A stretch of DNA of 64,000 nucleotides from positions 39,387 to 103,386 of the forward strand of contig CADCNQ010000017.1 of NCBI GenBank assembly GCA_902802815.1, written 5' to 3'. Below the pieces are notes generated by a model. That model was given only the letters and a program-made list of their open reading frames with translations. It was not told where the DNA came from and did not search any database. Below, one piece after another: positions 25,094 to 32,633 of the stretch; position 1 is the stretch's first letter, and each line of letters starts with the position of its first letter. The stretch comes from an uncultured Bacteroidales bacterium. GTDB taxonomy: Bacteria > Bacteroidota > Bacteroidia > Bacteroidales > Bacteroidaceae. Both the position numbers and the translations under genes were made by a program.

Positions 25094-25139
25094 AACGTTG
25101 ATGTAGTTAAGTTATATGTATAAGGGATATTGCAAAATG

Positions 25140-25580
25140 CTATTGCTGAGGCGCTTTGTAGCGTATCACGTCCATAATCTGGGTTTCCGTGATGCCTGCC
25201 ACAACCCAGTCGCCCATGCCCGTGGAGAGCGTCTTCTCCAGGCTGGCGAGAGCCGCGTTGACGGAAGTGCCCTGCACGAGCATCGTCTGCACAGCGCGCT
25301 TCTCCTTCTCGGTTTTGTCGTCGATGATGATGAATGCCACGCGAGCCTTGTACCATTTGTCGGCGGCGGCGTCCTCCGATTCGATGACCTCTGTGATGCG
25401 TGCCTTCTTGATGTCGGTCACTTCAAACTCGCCGCTGGAATACACGGCCACTTCCTTGGTGATACGCTCCTCGGCCTCGGTGAACGAAAGAGCGTCCACT
25501 ACGTATTGCTCGGGGATTTTCTTAATCAGTCCGTTCTCAACAATCTTGTCGTACTTTACTTTTACTTCAAACAGTTCCAT
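25140..25580 (-). CDS. DUF4494 protein
   Basis: 146 aa from the ATG at 25580 (MELFEVKVKYDK); the frame continues to 25625 but that part lies inside ygiQ. The family is a small cytoplasmic Bacteroidetes protein of unknown function; features are the VVDALSFTEAEERI helix, FEVTDIKKARITEV, and VQGTSVNAALASLE. The start overlaps the last 14 bp of ygiQ (same strand), implying coupling. The sequence suggests an alpha/beta fold without catalytic motifs. Confidence 0.8.
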   Translation of the reverse strand: MELFEVKVKYDKIVENGLIKKIPEQYVVDALSFTEAEERITKEVAVYSSGEFEVTDIKKARITEVIESEDAAADKWYKARVAFIIIDDKTEKEKRAVQTMLVQGTSVNAALASLEKTLSTGMGDWVVAGITETQIMDVIRYKAPQQ

Positions 25581-27342
25581 TGAAATATGCTTTTTGTCGT
25601 TTTTTCTTTTCTGGGTCGTGCTCACAGAACACGCGTTCCATAGTGTAGGGGTGGTATCCTGTGCAGAATATCGTGGTGGAGAGCGTGAGCGGAGTGGGGG
25701 TGAAGTCCTGCACCTGGTCCGTCATGAGGTGAAGAGCCTGGGTGGCCTGGCTCAGCGCCTTCATGTCGCGCTCCTCGCATCCCGGATGGGACGATATAAA
25801 ATAAGGTATTATCTGCTGACGGAGTCCAGCCTTGCGGCATTCGCTGTCGAACACCTGCTTGAAACGGTGGAACAGCGTGAAGGAAGGTTTGCGCATCACA
25901 GCCAGCACATGGTCTTCCGTATGCTCCGGAGCCACTTTCAGTCGTCCCGACACATGGTGTGTGATGAGACGGCTGGTGTAGCGGCGCGCTTCGCTGTTGA
26001 GACGCTCGTCCTTCCAGTCGTGCAGCAGCATATCATAGCGCACTCCGCTGCCGATGGTGCAATGCTTCACGGCGGGCATCTCCGACACCTCTTTATATAT
26101 GTCGATGAGAGGGGCGTGGTCGCCGTTGAGATTGGGGCAGATGGCTGGATGTATGCACGAGGGCCGGGCGCACTTGCGGCACGCCTTGATATTCTTGCCT
26201 CCCATGCGGTACATATTCGCCGATGGACCTCCGAGGTCTGTGATGGTGCCTTTGAAATCGGGCATCTTCACCACCTGTGCCACTTCTCTCATGATGCTTT
26301 CCCTGCTTCTCGAGGCAATGAACTTGCCCTGATGGGCCGATATGGTGCAGAAGGCACAACCGCCGAAGCATCCCCTGTGGAGCGTCACCGAGTGGCGTAT
26401 CATCTCGTAGGCCGGAATGCGCTTTCCCTTGTATTTCGGGTGCGGCAGCCGTGTGTAGGGGAGGTCGAACGATGCGTCTATCTCCTCCGTTGTCATCGGG
26501 GGATAGGGAGGATTCACCACCACGTTGTCCTGCACCAGAGTGGCGGCATCCATCTTGTTGCTCTCTTCCTCCACATGACGGAAATTCTCCGCGTGCATTT
26601 TCGGATTCCGCAGACAGTCGTTGTATGAATGCAGCGTGATGACCCCTTCGCCGCCGGGGCGCTCGGAGTCGGATGCAAGATATACCGTCTGCCTGACATC
26701 GAGGCAGGTCTTGCGGAAGGTGTCTGACGTGCAGTAGGATTCTCCCGTTTCGTCGTATCCCAGCGTCTCGTCGTATTCCTCAAGGGCATTCATAAGTCTG
26801 CCGACAATCTCCCTCGTGGCATTCTCTCCCATACCGTAGGTGATGGCATCTGCTCCCGAGGGGATGAGTATGGAGGGCAGTATCTTGTCCTGCCAGTAGT
26901 CGTAGTGTGCCACGCGACGCAGCGAAGCCTCTATACCGCCGGCTATGACGATGCTGTCGGGATAGAGCTGCTTCAGAATGCGGGTGTACACGATGGTGGG
27001 GTATTCCGGACGCATATCGTGGCGGCCGTCGGGAGAATAGGCATCCTCGCGGCGCAGACGTCGTGCGGCCGTGTATTTGTTCACCATCGAATCCATAGCT
27101 CCCGGCGAGATGCCGAAGAAGAGACGCGGGCGTCCCAGGCGTTTGAAATCGCGCAGGTCGCCGTGCCAGTCGGGCTGGGGCACAATGGCCACGCGCAGTC
27201 CCTCGGCCTCCATCACACGCCCGATGACAGCCATTCCGAACGACGGGTGATCCACGTAGGCGTCTCCCGAGAAGAGAATGACGTCCGCTTTCTCCCAGCC
27301 TCTTTCGGCCATTTCCTTGCGTGTGGTAGGTAACCAGTTCAA
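25567..27342 (-). CDS. YgiQ family radical SAM protein
   Basis: 591 aa, UPF0313. The N-terminus MNWLPTTRKEMAERGW and DVILFSGDAYVDHPSFG are the family's B12-binding-like start. The radical SAM cluster motif is CFGGCAFC (C-x3-C-x2-C) near residue 330 after TLHRGC. A second cysteine set CRKCARPSCIHP follows. The substrate of YgiQ is unknown. It follows the 95-aa gene by 9 bp and overlaps the DUF4494 gene. The length is in range (about 600-700), slightly short at the C-terminus, where other members carry a longer tail. Confidence 0.93.
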   Translation of the reverse strand: MNWLPTTRKEMAERGWEKADVILFSGDAYVDHPSFGMAVIGRVMEAEGLRVAIVPQPDWHGDLRDFKRLGRPRLFFGISPGAMDSMVNKYTAARRLRREDAYSPDGRHDMRPEYPTIVYTRILKQLYPDSIVIAGGIEASLRRVAHYDYWQDKILPSILIPSGADAITYGMGENATREIVGRLMNALEEYDETLGYDETGESYCTSDTFRKTCLDVRQTVYLASDSERPGGEGVITLHSYNDCLRNPKMHAENFRHVEEESNKMDAATLVQDNVVVNPPYPPMTTEEIDASFDLPYTRLPHPKYKGKRIPAYEMIRHSVTLHRGCFGGCAFCTISAHQGKFIASRSRESIMREVAQVVKMPDFKGTITDLGGPSANMYRMGGKNIKACRKCARPSCIHPAICPNLNGDHAPLIDIYKEVSEMPAVKHCTIGSGVRYDMLLHDWKDERLNSEARRYTSRLITHHVSGRLKVAPEHTEDHVLAVMRKPSFTLFHRFKQVFDSECRKAGLRQQIIPYFISSHPGCEERDMKALSQATQALHLMTDQVQDFTPTPLTLSTTIFCTGYHPYTMERVFCEHDPEKKKRQKAYFNGTV

Positions 27343-27351
27343 CTGTGCAAC

Positions 27352-27639
27352 TTATTTGCCGGCGTTCTCGATATAGAGCAGTATCAGCTGATGCAGCCCG
27401 AAGGCTTTCATGTTGTCGTGAAAGAGGACATCCTTGCAAAGCTGCAAGAGGTCTTCGTTGTCTTCCGTGTGTTCCAGCAGCGCTTTTACGTTGAGCTGAA
27501 GCTTGTTGAGAGACGTGTCGTCCACCATTCCCGACGAATCGATGAGGTCGGAGAGCAGGTTGTATTTCTCAAGTGTCTTCAGATGCTCCATCGTGACGTC
27601 GATGAAGCGCGAACCTTTCATATTACATTGTATTCTCAT
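27352..27639 (-). CDS. Small cytoplasmic protein, unknown
   Basis: 95 aa, or 89 aa from an internal Met (27621). Mostly helical and acidic (MEHLKTLEKYNLLSDLID, then LEHTEDNEDLLQLCKD), with one C-terminal hydrophobic stretch FGLHQLILLYIEN. I do not recognise a family. The ATG at 27639 overlaps the TGA of the amidase-like gene (ATGA), and ygiQ starts 9 bp after its stop, so it sits inside an operon between two well-defined genes. That placement supports it being a real gene. Confidence 0.65.
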   Translation of the reverse strand: MRIQCNMKGSRFIDVTMEHLKTLEKYNLLSDLIDSSGMVDDTSLNKLQLNVKALLEHTEDNEDLLQLCKDVLFHDNMKAFGLHQLILLYIENAGK

Positions 27640-30272
27640 GGGATGAGGAATTTTAGTGAAGCTTTTACGACGGCTTTCCTCTGTGCCGGATCGGGAATCA
27701 GTTCAAGAGGGAAACCGAATGTGATAGCTCTTCTTCCGCTCTGTATGCAGGCAATGGCTGCCGGCAGCGACGATTCGGAGTAGAGCATCGTCGGGAATAT
27801 ATTGGAATGTGTGCTGTGTTCAACAGGCACATCGGTGGGGGTCTGCAGGGCTGACACGCGCGCCACGCTGTAGTGGCTCTCGCTCTCGCCGGCATCCGGC
27901 AAGGCAAAAGTCAGTGACATGCCGTGCACGTGGCAGGTGTCGGTTTTCACGCTGATGGCCGGTTCCCAACCCATATACAGTCTCGTGAAGTTTGTCGCCT
28001 CGTCGCTGAACGATTCTGACACGTATGCTCCCGTCATCATCACATTGCCTCCCTGATTGGCGTAGCGTGTGAGCAGGTTGACGGTGAGAGAGGGCAGCAC
28101 GCGGTAGGTCTTGTGGCTGTAGCCGTCGGGACGCTGTGCGCCGTAAATCAGGCAGACGGCATTCTCCTTGGGCAGTGTCACCCACAGCAGGGCGCTCTCC
28201 GTTGCCGACGATATGGTGTAGCCGCATTCCTGAATGTCTTGTGCGTAGCGGGCACTCCAGTCTCTGGTGTTGCCTGCCTGCAGAATTCCCGAGGGCTTCG
28301 GTTCGTACATATAAGGCACTCCGGGGTCGATTTCCGGGTGGAACTCTCCCGCGAAGGCTTCCGGAGCTGCCAGACGTGTGAATCCGTCCACCAGCAGCAC
28401 GCGCGGGCTGTTCCTGCTTCCCATCATCGCTGCCACCACGGGCGAATCCAGACTTTCACCGCCGGCATTCACGGCTGTCACGCGGAACTGATACAACACA
28501 CCCTCCTGTGCCGTTATTGTGCAGGCGTTGGCCGGACCTTCGACGTATGTGCCGTTGTTCCATCCTTCGCCGTCTTTCTTCATATATATGATGTATCCTT
28601 CGGGACGTGCCGTCGGTTCGAGGGCATCTTCCTCAGCCTCCCATCTCAGCAGTATCTTGCCGTTGTCGGCAATGGCCATCAGGTCGTTCACGGGCAGGGG
28701 AGCCACCACAGGTTCCTCTTCCGAATGCATGCGACGGACGTATCTCAGCAAAGTCTTATAGATGGCGCGCGCCAGGACGAAGCGTCCTCTCGGGTCGAGA
28801 CCAATCTTCATGTCCTCGTAGTTCTGGTGCGACAGTGTCTCGATAATCATGCAGGGCACCAGCGGTTCGCGGCTCTCGCTGTAGTTACGCTCGTAGAGCT
28901 GACGGCGGTTCCAGCCTCCGAAGGTCCTGGTCATATCGCGGGTGATGGAGGCGAGCATCTCGTCGGCAAGGTCCCTGCCTGCCAGACGTGAGAGGCCGGT
29001 GGGGTAGTTGCCGTCCTGGAATGCTGTGGTGTATACGGCCAGCGAACCGATGTATTCGTTGTTGCGCTGTCCGGCATCGGAATGCACGGCGAGCGACAGT
29101 TCGATAGGCACATGCAGACCGTCGCGCTCTTCCTTCCACCGCTCCAGCGTGTCGCCCGAGACAGAATCCACCCGGCAGCGTTCCACGCTGTCCTTCGGCA
29201 CGTAGATGCTTCCCCTTGCCACGTGGTTGACGGAGAGCGAGCGGGCATTGATGTCCTCTGCGTAGTCGTTGGTGCCGTCTTTTGTCGTCCACACGGGTTC
29301 GGGCATCATATTGTATTCCGCCCAGTAGCGGCTGCCTTCCCATGCGCGTCCCAGACCGCTGAGCTGTCCTCCGCGTCGTATGCTGCCCATTCCTCCTCCC
29401 AGACGAACGCGTATGTCGTCGGTGGTCTCAATGCGGTTGTTCCTGTTGTCTCCGGCCTTGAAATGCCAGGTGCCCAGATAGCACCACGTGCCGGCTCCCA
29501 TAGCGCGGTTTACAGCAATGTGTGTCTCTATTCCCTCATGTATTACGTTTATAATGAGTGGTTTGTCTGTCTTTTCATAAAGTATATATACAGGATAGTC
29601 TCCATCCTCCGGCACTGTGCCGTCGAGGCTTTCCCTCTTCTGCCAGCTTCTCTCTCTGGGGGAGAAAAGCACGGCTCCTGCTCTCTCGAGCATCGGCATC
29701 AGATAGGGATATACAATGGTGGATGTGTAGAGGTCCTCACACGTGGTGTGCAGCAGCGGTCGCTGCCAGCGCCAGTCGTCCTTGTCGTTCTTGTAGTAGC
29801 GTCCGTGCGAAGCCCACAACGCCAGATGGTGTCCCTCAAGTCCTCTTGTCGGCACGTAGGCGCGATCCAGATTCTTCACCCACGGAGCGCCCTCGTAGCG
29901 CAGTGTGCCCCAGCTTCTCTGCTGTTCCTTCGGCAGTTGGTAGGCAGGCACCAGTTCCTCCAGACGATGACCGCACACAGTGATGAGCAGCGGACGACGT
30001 CGGTAGGCAGCGGGCAGATGCTCGGTCACTTCCCTGTACACCCTCTTGACAGTCGCTGTGGTGAATGGCTGTCCGAGGAAAGGTTCGTTGAACTGCAGCT
30101 CCAGCGTGTCGCTGTCGTGAAACACGATGTTTTCCACACGATAGCGCTCCTTGTTGGAGTAGTTGGGGTTGACGTAGTTGGAAAGGTAATTGGAAAGAGA
30201 CTGCTGTATGGCCTTTTCCTGTGAGAAGGCCGCTTGGGAAATGAGCAGTAAAAGCAGCAGAAGTCTCATCAT
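27636..30272 (-). CDS. Secreted N-acetylmuramoyl-L-alanine amidase-like protein with Fn3 and C-terminal binding domain
   Basis: 878 aa with signal peptide (MMRLLLLLLLISQAAFSQ). The central region shows an amidase_3-like pattern: LWASHGRYY near residue 155, LSLAVHSDAG near 390 and VPCMIIETLSHQNYEDM near 475, comparable to the zinc His/Glu and SxHxDA motifs. An Fn3 domain follows (about 540-620) and then a globular C-terminus with NVMMTGAYVS. Similar Bacteroidetes proteins are often labelled xanthan lyase on weak grounds; I see no lyase motif. Role in peptidoglycan turnover is inferred. Start overlaps the plsC-like stop (ATGA). Confidence 0.66.
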   Translation of the reverse strand: MMRLLLLLLLISQAAFSQEKAIQQSLSNYLSNYVNPNYSNKERYRVENIVFHDSDTLELQFNEPFLGQPFTTATVKRVYREVTEHLPAAYRRRPLLITVCGHRLEELVPAYQLPKEQQRSWGTLRYEGAPWVKNLDRAYVPTRGLEGHHLALWASHGRYYKNDKDDWRWQRPLLHTTCEDLYTSTIVYPYLMPMLERAGAVLFSPRERSWQKRESLDGTVPEDGDYPVYILYEKTDKPLIINVIHEGIETHIAVNRAMGAGTWCYLGTWHFKAGDNRNNRIETTDDIRVRLGGGMGSIRRGGQLSGLGRAWEGSRYWAEYNMMPEPVWTTKDGTNDYAEDINARSLSVNHVARGSIYVPKDSVERCRVDSVSGDTLERWKEERDGLHVPIELSLAVHSDAGQRNNEYIGSLAVYTTAFQDGNYPTGLSRLAGRDLADEMLASITRDMTRTFGGWNRRQLYERNYSESREPLVPCMIIETLSHQNYEDMKIGLDPRGRFVLARAIYKTLLRYVRRMHSEEEPVVAPLPVNDLMAIADNGKILLRWEAEEDALEPTARPEGYIIYMKKDGEGWNNGTYVEGPANACTITAQEGVLYQFRVTAVNAGGESLDSPVVAAMMGSRNSPRVLLVDGFTRLAAPEAFAGEFHPEIDPGVPYMYEPKPSGILQAGNTRDWSARYAQDIQECGYTISSATESALLWVTLPKENAVCLIYGAQRPDGYSHKTYRVLPSLTVNLLTRYANQGGNVMMTGAYVSESFSDEATNFTRLYMGWEPAISVKTDTCHVHGMSLTFALPDAGESESHYSVARVSALQTPTDVPVEHSTHSNIFPTMLYSESSLPAAIACIQSGRRAITFGFPLELIPDPAQRKAVVKASLKFLIP

Positions 30273-30814
30273 ATGGCAAACTGTTCAGGTTTCTTGCCCT
30301 TGAAGTTTTTGAAATATGCCTTTATCTCCAACATGTCTTTTTCGATGTCTCCCGTGGGAATGACGGTCTTGGTGCATTGTATGAGTTTTCTCTCGAAATC
30401 CACTCCGTAGAGCAGGATTGGCAGGTGTGCACCCAGAGCGATGTAGTAGAATCCCGTTCTCCATTTCTTTGTGGCCCGCCGTGTGCCTTCGGGTGTGATG
30501 CACAGGCGGAACTCCTTCAGATCCAGTGCCTCGCGTATGATGCGCTCAGTGGAGTTCATGTGCTTCGACTGCTTCACGGGGATGCCTCCCAAATGGCGCA
30601 TCAGTATGCCCATCGGCCAAAAGAACCACGAACTCTTCATCATGAAATTGATGCGTATGCCCAACGAGTGCGCGAAGAGCTGACCTATGATGAAATCCCA
30701 GTTGGAGGTGTGTGGAGCCACAGCGATGATGTATTTGTCCGGGTGTGGCTCTGTGACGTTGATTGTCCATCCGCACCAGTCCACCAGTATTTTCTTGGAG
30801 AGCTTTTGAAACAT
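30269..30814 (-). CDS. PlsC-like phospholipid/glycerol acyltransferase
   Basis: 181 aa membrane-associated acyltransferase. The catalytic HX4D motif is APHTSNWD (H35-D40) and the acyl-acceptor motif is ITPEGTR near residue 108; GGIPVKQSKH lies between as usual. It is shorter than PlsC (about 240) and resembles the small 1-acyl-glycerol-3-phosphate acyltransferase homologs of Bacteroidetes. It would transfer an acyl chain to a lysolipid or a related amine lipid at the inner membrane. It has its own -7 box and heads the operon running left to at least ygiQ. Confidence 0.87.
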   Translation of the reverse strand: MFQKLSKKILVDWCGWTINVTEPHPDKYIIAVAPHTSNWDFIIGQLFAHSLGIRINFMMKSSWFFWPMGILMRHLGGIPVKQSKHMNSTERIIREALDLKEFRLCITPEGTRRATKKWRTGFYYIALGAHLPILLYGVDFERKLIQCTKTVIPTGDIEKDMLEIKAYFKNFKGKKPEQFAI

Positions 30815-30832
30815 ACGCGTTCAATTTTGCGA

Positions 30833-30840
30833 CAAAGTTA
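30833..30840 (-). promoter_or_regulatory. -7 box for the PlsC-like operon
   Basis: TAACTTTG on the minus strand, 19 bp upstream of the ATG at 30814. Confidence 0.7.
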
Positions 30841-31334
30841 AGCAAATTTTTCGAGATAGCCAATTTAAAAGTTAAAATTCTCAAATAAAATGAAAAAATA
30901 AAAAAGAAAAACTCAAAATGACATCGCTTGCCCTCATTCGGAGCAGACAACTTGTTTTTTTTCAACCCTCATTCATCCGTCTTCCGACATGCTTTTTACA
31001 GACATTCATCTGCCATCAGTCTTCCTCCGAGGTGCCTCCGGTCGGACTACGAGCAGACTACGAACAGACTACGAGCAGTTAACGAGTTTTCTCGTACACC
31101 ACTCGTTAACTGCTCGTATACCACTCGTACACTACTCGTTAACTGAGTGGACTCAGGTAAGACTCTGAGTGGATTCCGGGAATATTGTGTTTGGACAGTT
31201 TTAAATCATATTTTTATAGAAAAACAGGAGGATGACAGGCCTTCTGAGTAATGCGGATGTCCGATTTTTTGTGTCGAAGAGAAAAAAATGAAAAAAATCT
31301 TTGGTAAAACGCAGGCTATGTGAAGATTTTATTG
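30841..31334. other. Intergenic region without a gene
   Basis: AT-rich stretch followed by the ACTACGAGCAG repeat block, then more AT-rich sequence up to the next promoter. No reading frame is credible. Confidence 0.6.
31043..31150. repeat. ACTACGAGCAG direct and inverted repeat block
   Basis: Three direct units GACTACGAGCA/GACTACGAACA, then TTAACGAG, followed by inverted units (ACTCGTTAACTG, CTCGTATACC, CTCGTACACT). The block could fold into a long imperfect hairpin. Confidence 0.7.
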
Positions 31335-31343
31335 TACCTTTGC
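31335..31343 (+). promoter_or_regulatory. -7 box for the small 82-aa gene
   Basis: TACCTTTGC, 65 bp before the ATG at 31409. Confidence 0.65.
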
Positions 31344-31408
31344 GAGCGTATTTGAATGTCGATTAAGTTCAGCGATTTAAACTTGTAAACTAAAAGGGAC
31401 AAGCTACA

Positions 31409-31657
31409 ATGAAGGAAGAAACTTATCGAAGAGCTGAATTGCTCAGAAAGGGTATTGAGGATGCAAAGCAAAGAAAAGAAGCTCTTCAAATGGCCTGTCG
31501 CACAGATTATGACAGGGAAAAGACAGCATCCAGTTTCGCCATTGAAATACTGAGAATGCCAAAAGGCTTTTGTGTTCTGAAAGAAATAACCGAGGAACTC
31601 ACAAAACGATACGATAAGAGAATACTAGAACTGGAACAGCAGTTTGAAAAACTATAA
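31409..31657 (+). CDS. Small coiled-coil protein, unknown
   Basis: 82 aa, Lys/Glu/Arg-rich, predicted almost wholly helical (ELLRKGIEDAKQRKEAL at the start, KRYDKRILELEQQFEKL at the end), with a short central turn around MPKGFCVL. No family is recognised. It has a convincing -7 box and a 65-bp leader, which supports it being expressed. It has no signal peptide. The next gene follows after about 160 bp. Confidence 0.6.
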   Translation: MKEETYRRAELLRKGIEDAKQRKEALQMACRTDYDREKTASSFAIEILRMPKGFCVLKEITEELTKRYDKRILELEQQFEKL

Positions 31658-31821
31658 CAGTTGACCTTATATAATATTAAGGTAATCGATATGACCGGAT
31701 AGGCAATCATAACAGCGTGAAAGTGTTGCAAGAAGGGTTCCGAGGAGCCCCACACCGCCCCTTGAGAGAGGGGTGTGATGTGTGTTCTATGACTTATTGT
31801 TACACTAAAAATCATGTTGTT

Positions 31822-32400
31822 ATGAGAAAAAGATTTCAACAACGCGTGTGCTCCTGCTCTCCTGAAAAGGGTGTAGAGTATCTGGAGACAAGAATGCTCA
31901 ACAGTTTCGTTAATCACGGTGTGCATTCCATCCGTTGCGCTGCCAGTTGTGCACACAAATTCCACAGAGGAATGCTGCTGGGCGAACTCTGTGCCGAGAC
32001 ACATCATCTGCTGTGGGCCGCAAAAGTGTGGAAGCTGACGATGCGCGAAATCAAGAACAAAGACTGGGACGACTACATCTGCCAGAGTTTCAACACGAAA
32101 TACGTCTCGTTCAGTGATGTCATATCGGAAGGCAATTGTGAAATACTCGGGCAGCGCATCGACGAGGCGGATAGGAAACTGGGACTGTCGAAACCAGGAA
32201 ACGGCAGCTGGGAAAGCCGGGCATCGTACGACGACATGCGCCTTTGGAAATTCGACTACAGCCTCGTAGAGCTCGAGGAAGAGGAGCGCGAAGCAGTCGG
32301 CGAGTACCGCTCAAAGTGTGAGACGGAGCAGGTTTTCATCGAAGGGATGAACGAGAATGTGTTGCAACCCCTGAATGCCTTCGAATATTGGAGGGGGTGA
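31822..32400 (+). CDS. Unknown protein
   Basis: 192 aa from the ATG at 31822 (MRKRFQQRVC); the frame is open from 31717 and could also start at 31717 or 31789. No family is recognised. Contents: a Cys/His-rich N-terminal half (VCSCSPEKG, IRCAASCAHKFHRG, LCAETHHLL), then an acidic, charged C-terminal half (LVELEEEEREAV) ending FEYWRG. The cysteines are not regularly spaced enough for a known zinc finger. It is followed directly by a terminator. It has no close neighbours on the same strand apart from the 82-aa gene. Confidence 0.5.
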   Translation: MRKRFQQRVCSCSPEKGVEYLETRMLNSFVNHGVHSIRCAASCAHKFHRGMLLGELCAETHHLLWAAKVWKLTMREIKNKDWDDYICQSFNTKYVSFSDVISEGNCEILGQRIDEADRKLGLSKPGNGSWESRASYDDMRLWKFDYSLVELEEEEREAVGEYRSKCETEQVFIEGMNENVLQPLNAFEYWRG

Positions 32401-32408
32401 AGAAAAAA

Positions 32409-32438
32409 AGAAAGCCTTGGGAGAACCAAGGCTTTTTT
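32409..32438. terminator. Bidirectional terminator between the unknown gene and tRNA-Ala
   Basis: AAAGCCTTGG-GAGA-ACCAAGGCTTT with T-run on the right and A-run on the left, so it can serve both converging transcripts. Confidence 0.88.
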
Positions 32439-32440
32439 TG

Positions 32441-32514
<74 letters not shown>

Positions 32515-32523
32515 GAATGCTGT

Positions 32524-32532
32524 GCAAAGGTA
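32524..32532 (-). promoter_or_regulatory. -7 box for tRNA-Ala
   Basis: TACCTTTGC on the minus strand, about 10 bp upstream of the tRNA. Confidence 0.75.
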
Positions 32533-32571
32533 CGACAATTCTGTAAATAGACAAAATAAAACAGAAGAAAA

Positions 32572-32604
32572 TTTGGCTACGAAGAGAAAAAAGTCTATCT
32601 TTGC
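32572..32604 (+). promoter_or_regulatory. Promoter of the protease operon
   Basis: TTTG (32572-32575) and TATCTTTGC (32596-32604) with 20-bp spacing, 30 bp before the C10 protease ATG. Confidence 0.78.
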
Positions 32605-32633
32605 CGCGAAATAATATATAAAATAAGGATATC

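Noticed and set aside
29082..30224. 380-codon plus-strand frame
   Set aside because: Antisense of the amidase-like gene; composition artefact.
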